DNA of 64,000 bases, taken from Flavobacterium silvaticum. Lineage in GTDB: Bacteria > Bacteroidota > Bacteroidia > Flavobacteriales > Flavobacteriaceae. The notes under the pieces were generated by a model that had not been told where the DNA came from, ran no database searches, and saw only the letters and a list, made by a program, of their open reading frames with translations. Where the stretch lies: assembly GCF_012911565.1 (NCBI RefSeq), contig NZ_JAAMPU010000097.1, forward strand, positions 62,001 to 126,000, written 5' to 3'. The stretch's first letter is position 1; each line of letters starts with the position of its first letter. Of the stretch, positions 63,548 through 64,000 are shown in pieces. Both the position numbers and the translations under genes were made by a program.

Positions 63548-64000
63548 TTAATCTTCCTCCTCAAAAAACGTATCCTTGGCCGATGCATACGTGCGCCATT
63601 TTTCAATGACCGATTGCATATCTTCGGGTATTTCACTGTCGAACCGCATGAGTTCGTTCGTGACCGGATGTTTAAAGCCCAACGTCTTGGCATGAAGTGC
63701 CTGTCGCGGCAATAATTTGAAGCAGTTTTCCACGAACTGTTTGTATTTGGTGAACGTGGTTCCTTTAAGGATTACGTCCCCACCGTAACGCGCATCGTTG
63801 AAAAGCGTATGCCCGATGTATTTCATATGGACGCGAATCTGGTGCGTGCGGCCGGTTTCGAGTCTACAGGAAACCAGCGTCACATAACCGAAGCGTTCCA
63901 GTACCTTGTAATGCGTCACGGCTGGCTTCCCTACCTCAGGATCTTCGAATACAGCCATCTGCATACGGTCTTTGAGGTGGCGTGAAATATTGCCGGTAAT
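63548..64000 (-). CDS. RluA-family 23S rRNA pseudouridine synthase, 3' part
   Basis: The frame is open to the window edge, so only the C-terminal 150 or so residues are present. The end of the RluA catalytic domain is clear: SCRLETGRTHQIRVHMKYIGH, then LPRQALHAKTLGFKHPVTNEL. The catalytic aspartate (HRLDRDTSG region) lies outside the window. The C-terminal sequence best fits RluD, which modifies helix 69 of 23S rRNA, but RluC-like members cannot be excluded. Confidence 0.9.
   Translation of the reverse strand: MTGNISRHLKDRMQMAVFEDPEVGKPAVTHYKVLERFGYVTLVSCRLETGRTHQIRVHMKYIGHTLFNDARYGGDVILKGTTFTKYKQFVENCFKLLPRQALHAKTLGFKHPVTNELMRFDSEIPEDMQSVIEKWRTYASAKDTFFEEED

Overview
The window is chromosomal DNA from a member of the Flavobacteriaceae, most likely Flavobacterium or a close relative. 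The main signs are SusC/SusD outer-membrane uptake proteins, secreted proteins with type IX secretion (T9SS) C-terminal tails, Bacteroidetes-type promoters (TAnnTTTG near -7), no consistent Shine-Dalgarno sequences, and families such as DUF1599, DUF3822, DUF4199, the DoxX/BT_3928 type and GH97. Assignments rest on reading the translated proteins; no database search was run.

Layout. 1-3.1 kb: end of the threonine operon (thrA 3' part, thrB, thrC), then convergent nnrD and gcvT. 5.6-10.5 kb: a YebC-type protein, an AraC regulator, a T9SS protein, a DUF779 protein and an aldehyde dehydrogenase. 11-24 kb: housekeeping genes (pheT, kdsB, a RecD-like helicase, DUF3822-rsmD, nadC, rlmH, folP) mixed with small envelope proteins. 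24-30 kb: DUF1599, DoxX, a TlpA-like thioredoxin, tpiA, a porin, prmA and clpS. 30-36 kb: a GH16 glucanase lipoprotein, a split YeeE/YedE transporter pair, a DUF4199-lipoprotein operon, kdsA and outer-membrane proteins.

36-53 kb is a polysaccharide utilisation locus read leftward: propeller/YYY/LuxR regulator, SusC, SusD, LamG lipoprotein, a PF10091 (GH144-type) glucanase lipoprotein, GH3 beta-glucosidase, GH43-CBM32-Fn3 protein and a FucP-type sugar MFS transporter. The enzyme set suggests a beta-glucan, perhaps beta-1,2-glucan: surface cleavage and capture, import by SusCD, periplasmic hydrolysis by GH3, and glucose uptake by the MFS protein. 53-64 kb: a serine hydrolase, a T9SS protein flanked by inverted repeats, tmRNA, a cold-shock protein, a single-domain response regulator, a GH97 alpha-glucosidase, a second GH16, yaaA and the 3' part of an RluA-family pseudouridine synthase.

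The least ordinary content lies between genes. There are three dispersed repeat families: an approximately 145-bp GC-rich element in three copies, degenerate 7-bp tandem repeats (TTAAYNR-like), and 9-bp tandem repeats (GACTTTTCG-like). One 145-bp copy sits in frame inside the 5' end of the GH43 gene and splits its signal peptide. Two others form inverted ends around a single T9SS gene. Also notable are a tandem 11-bp direct repeat upstream of susC, a 20-bp perfect palindrome before a tiny Cys-containing ORF, and a roughly 155-bp MITE-like imperfect palindrome upstream of pheT.
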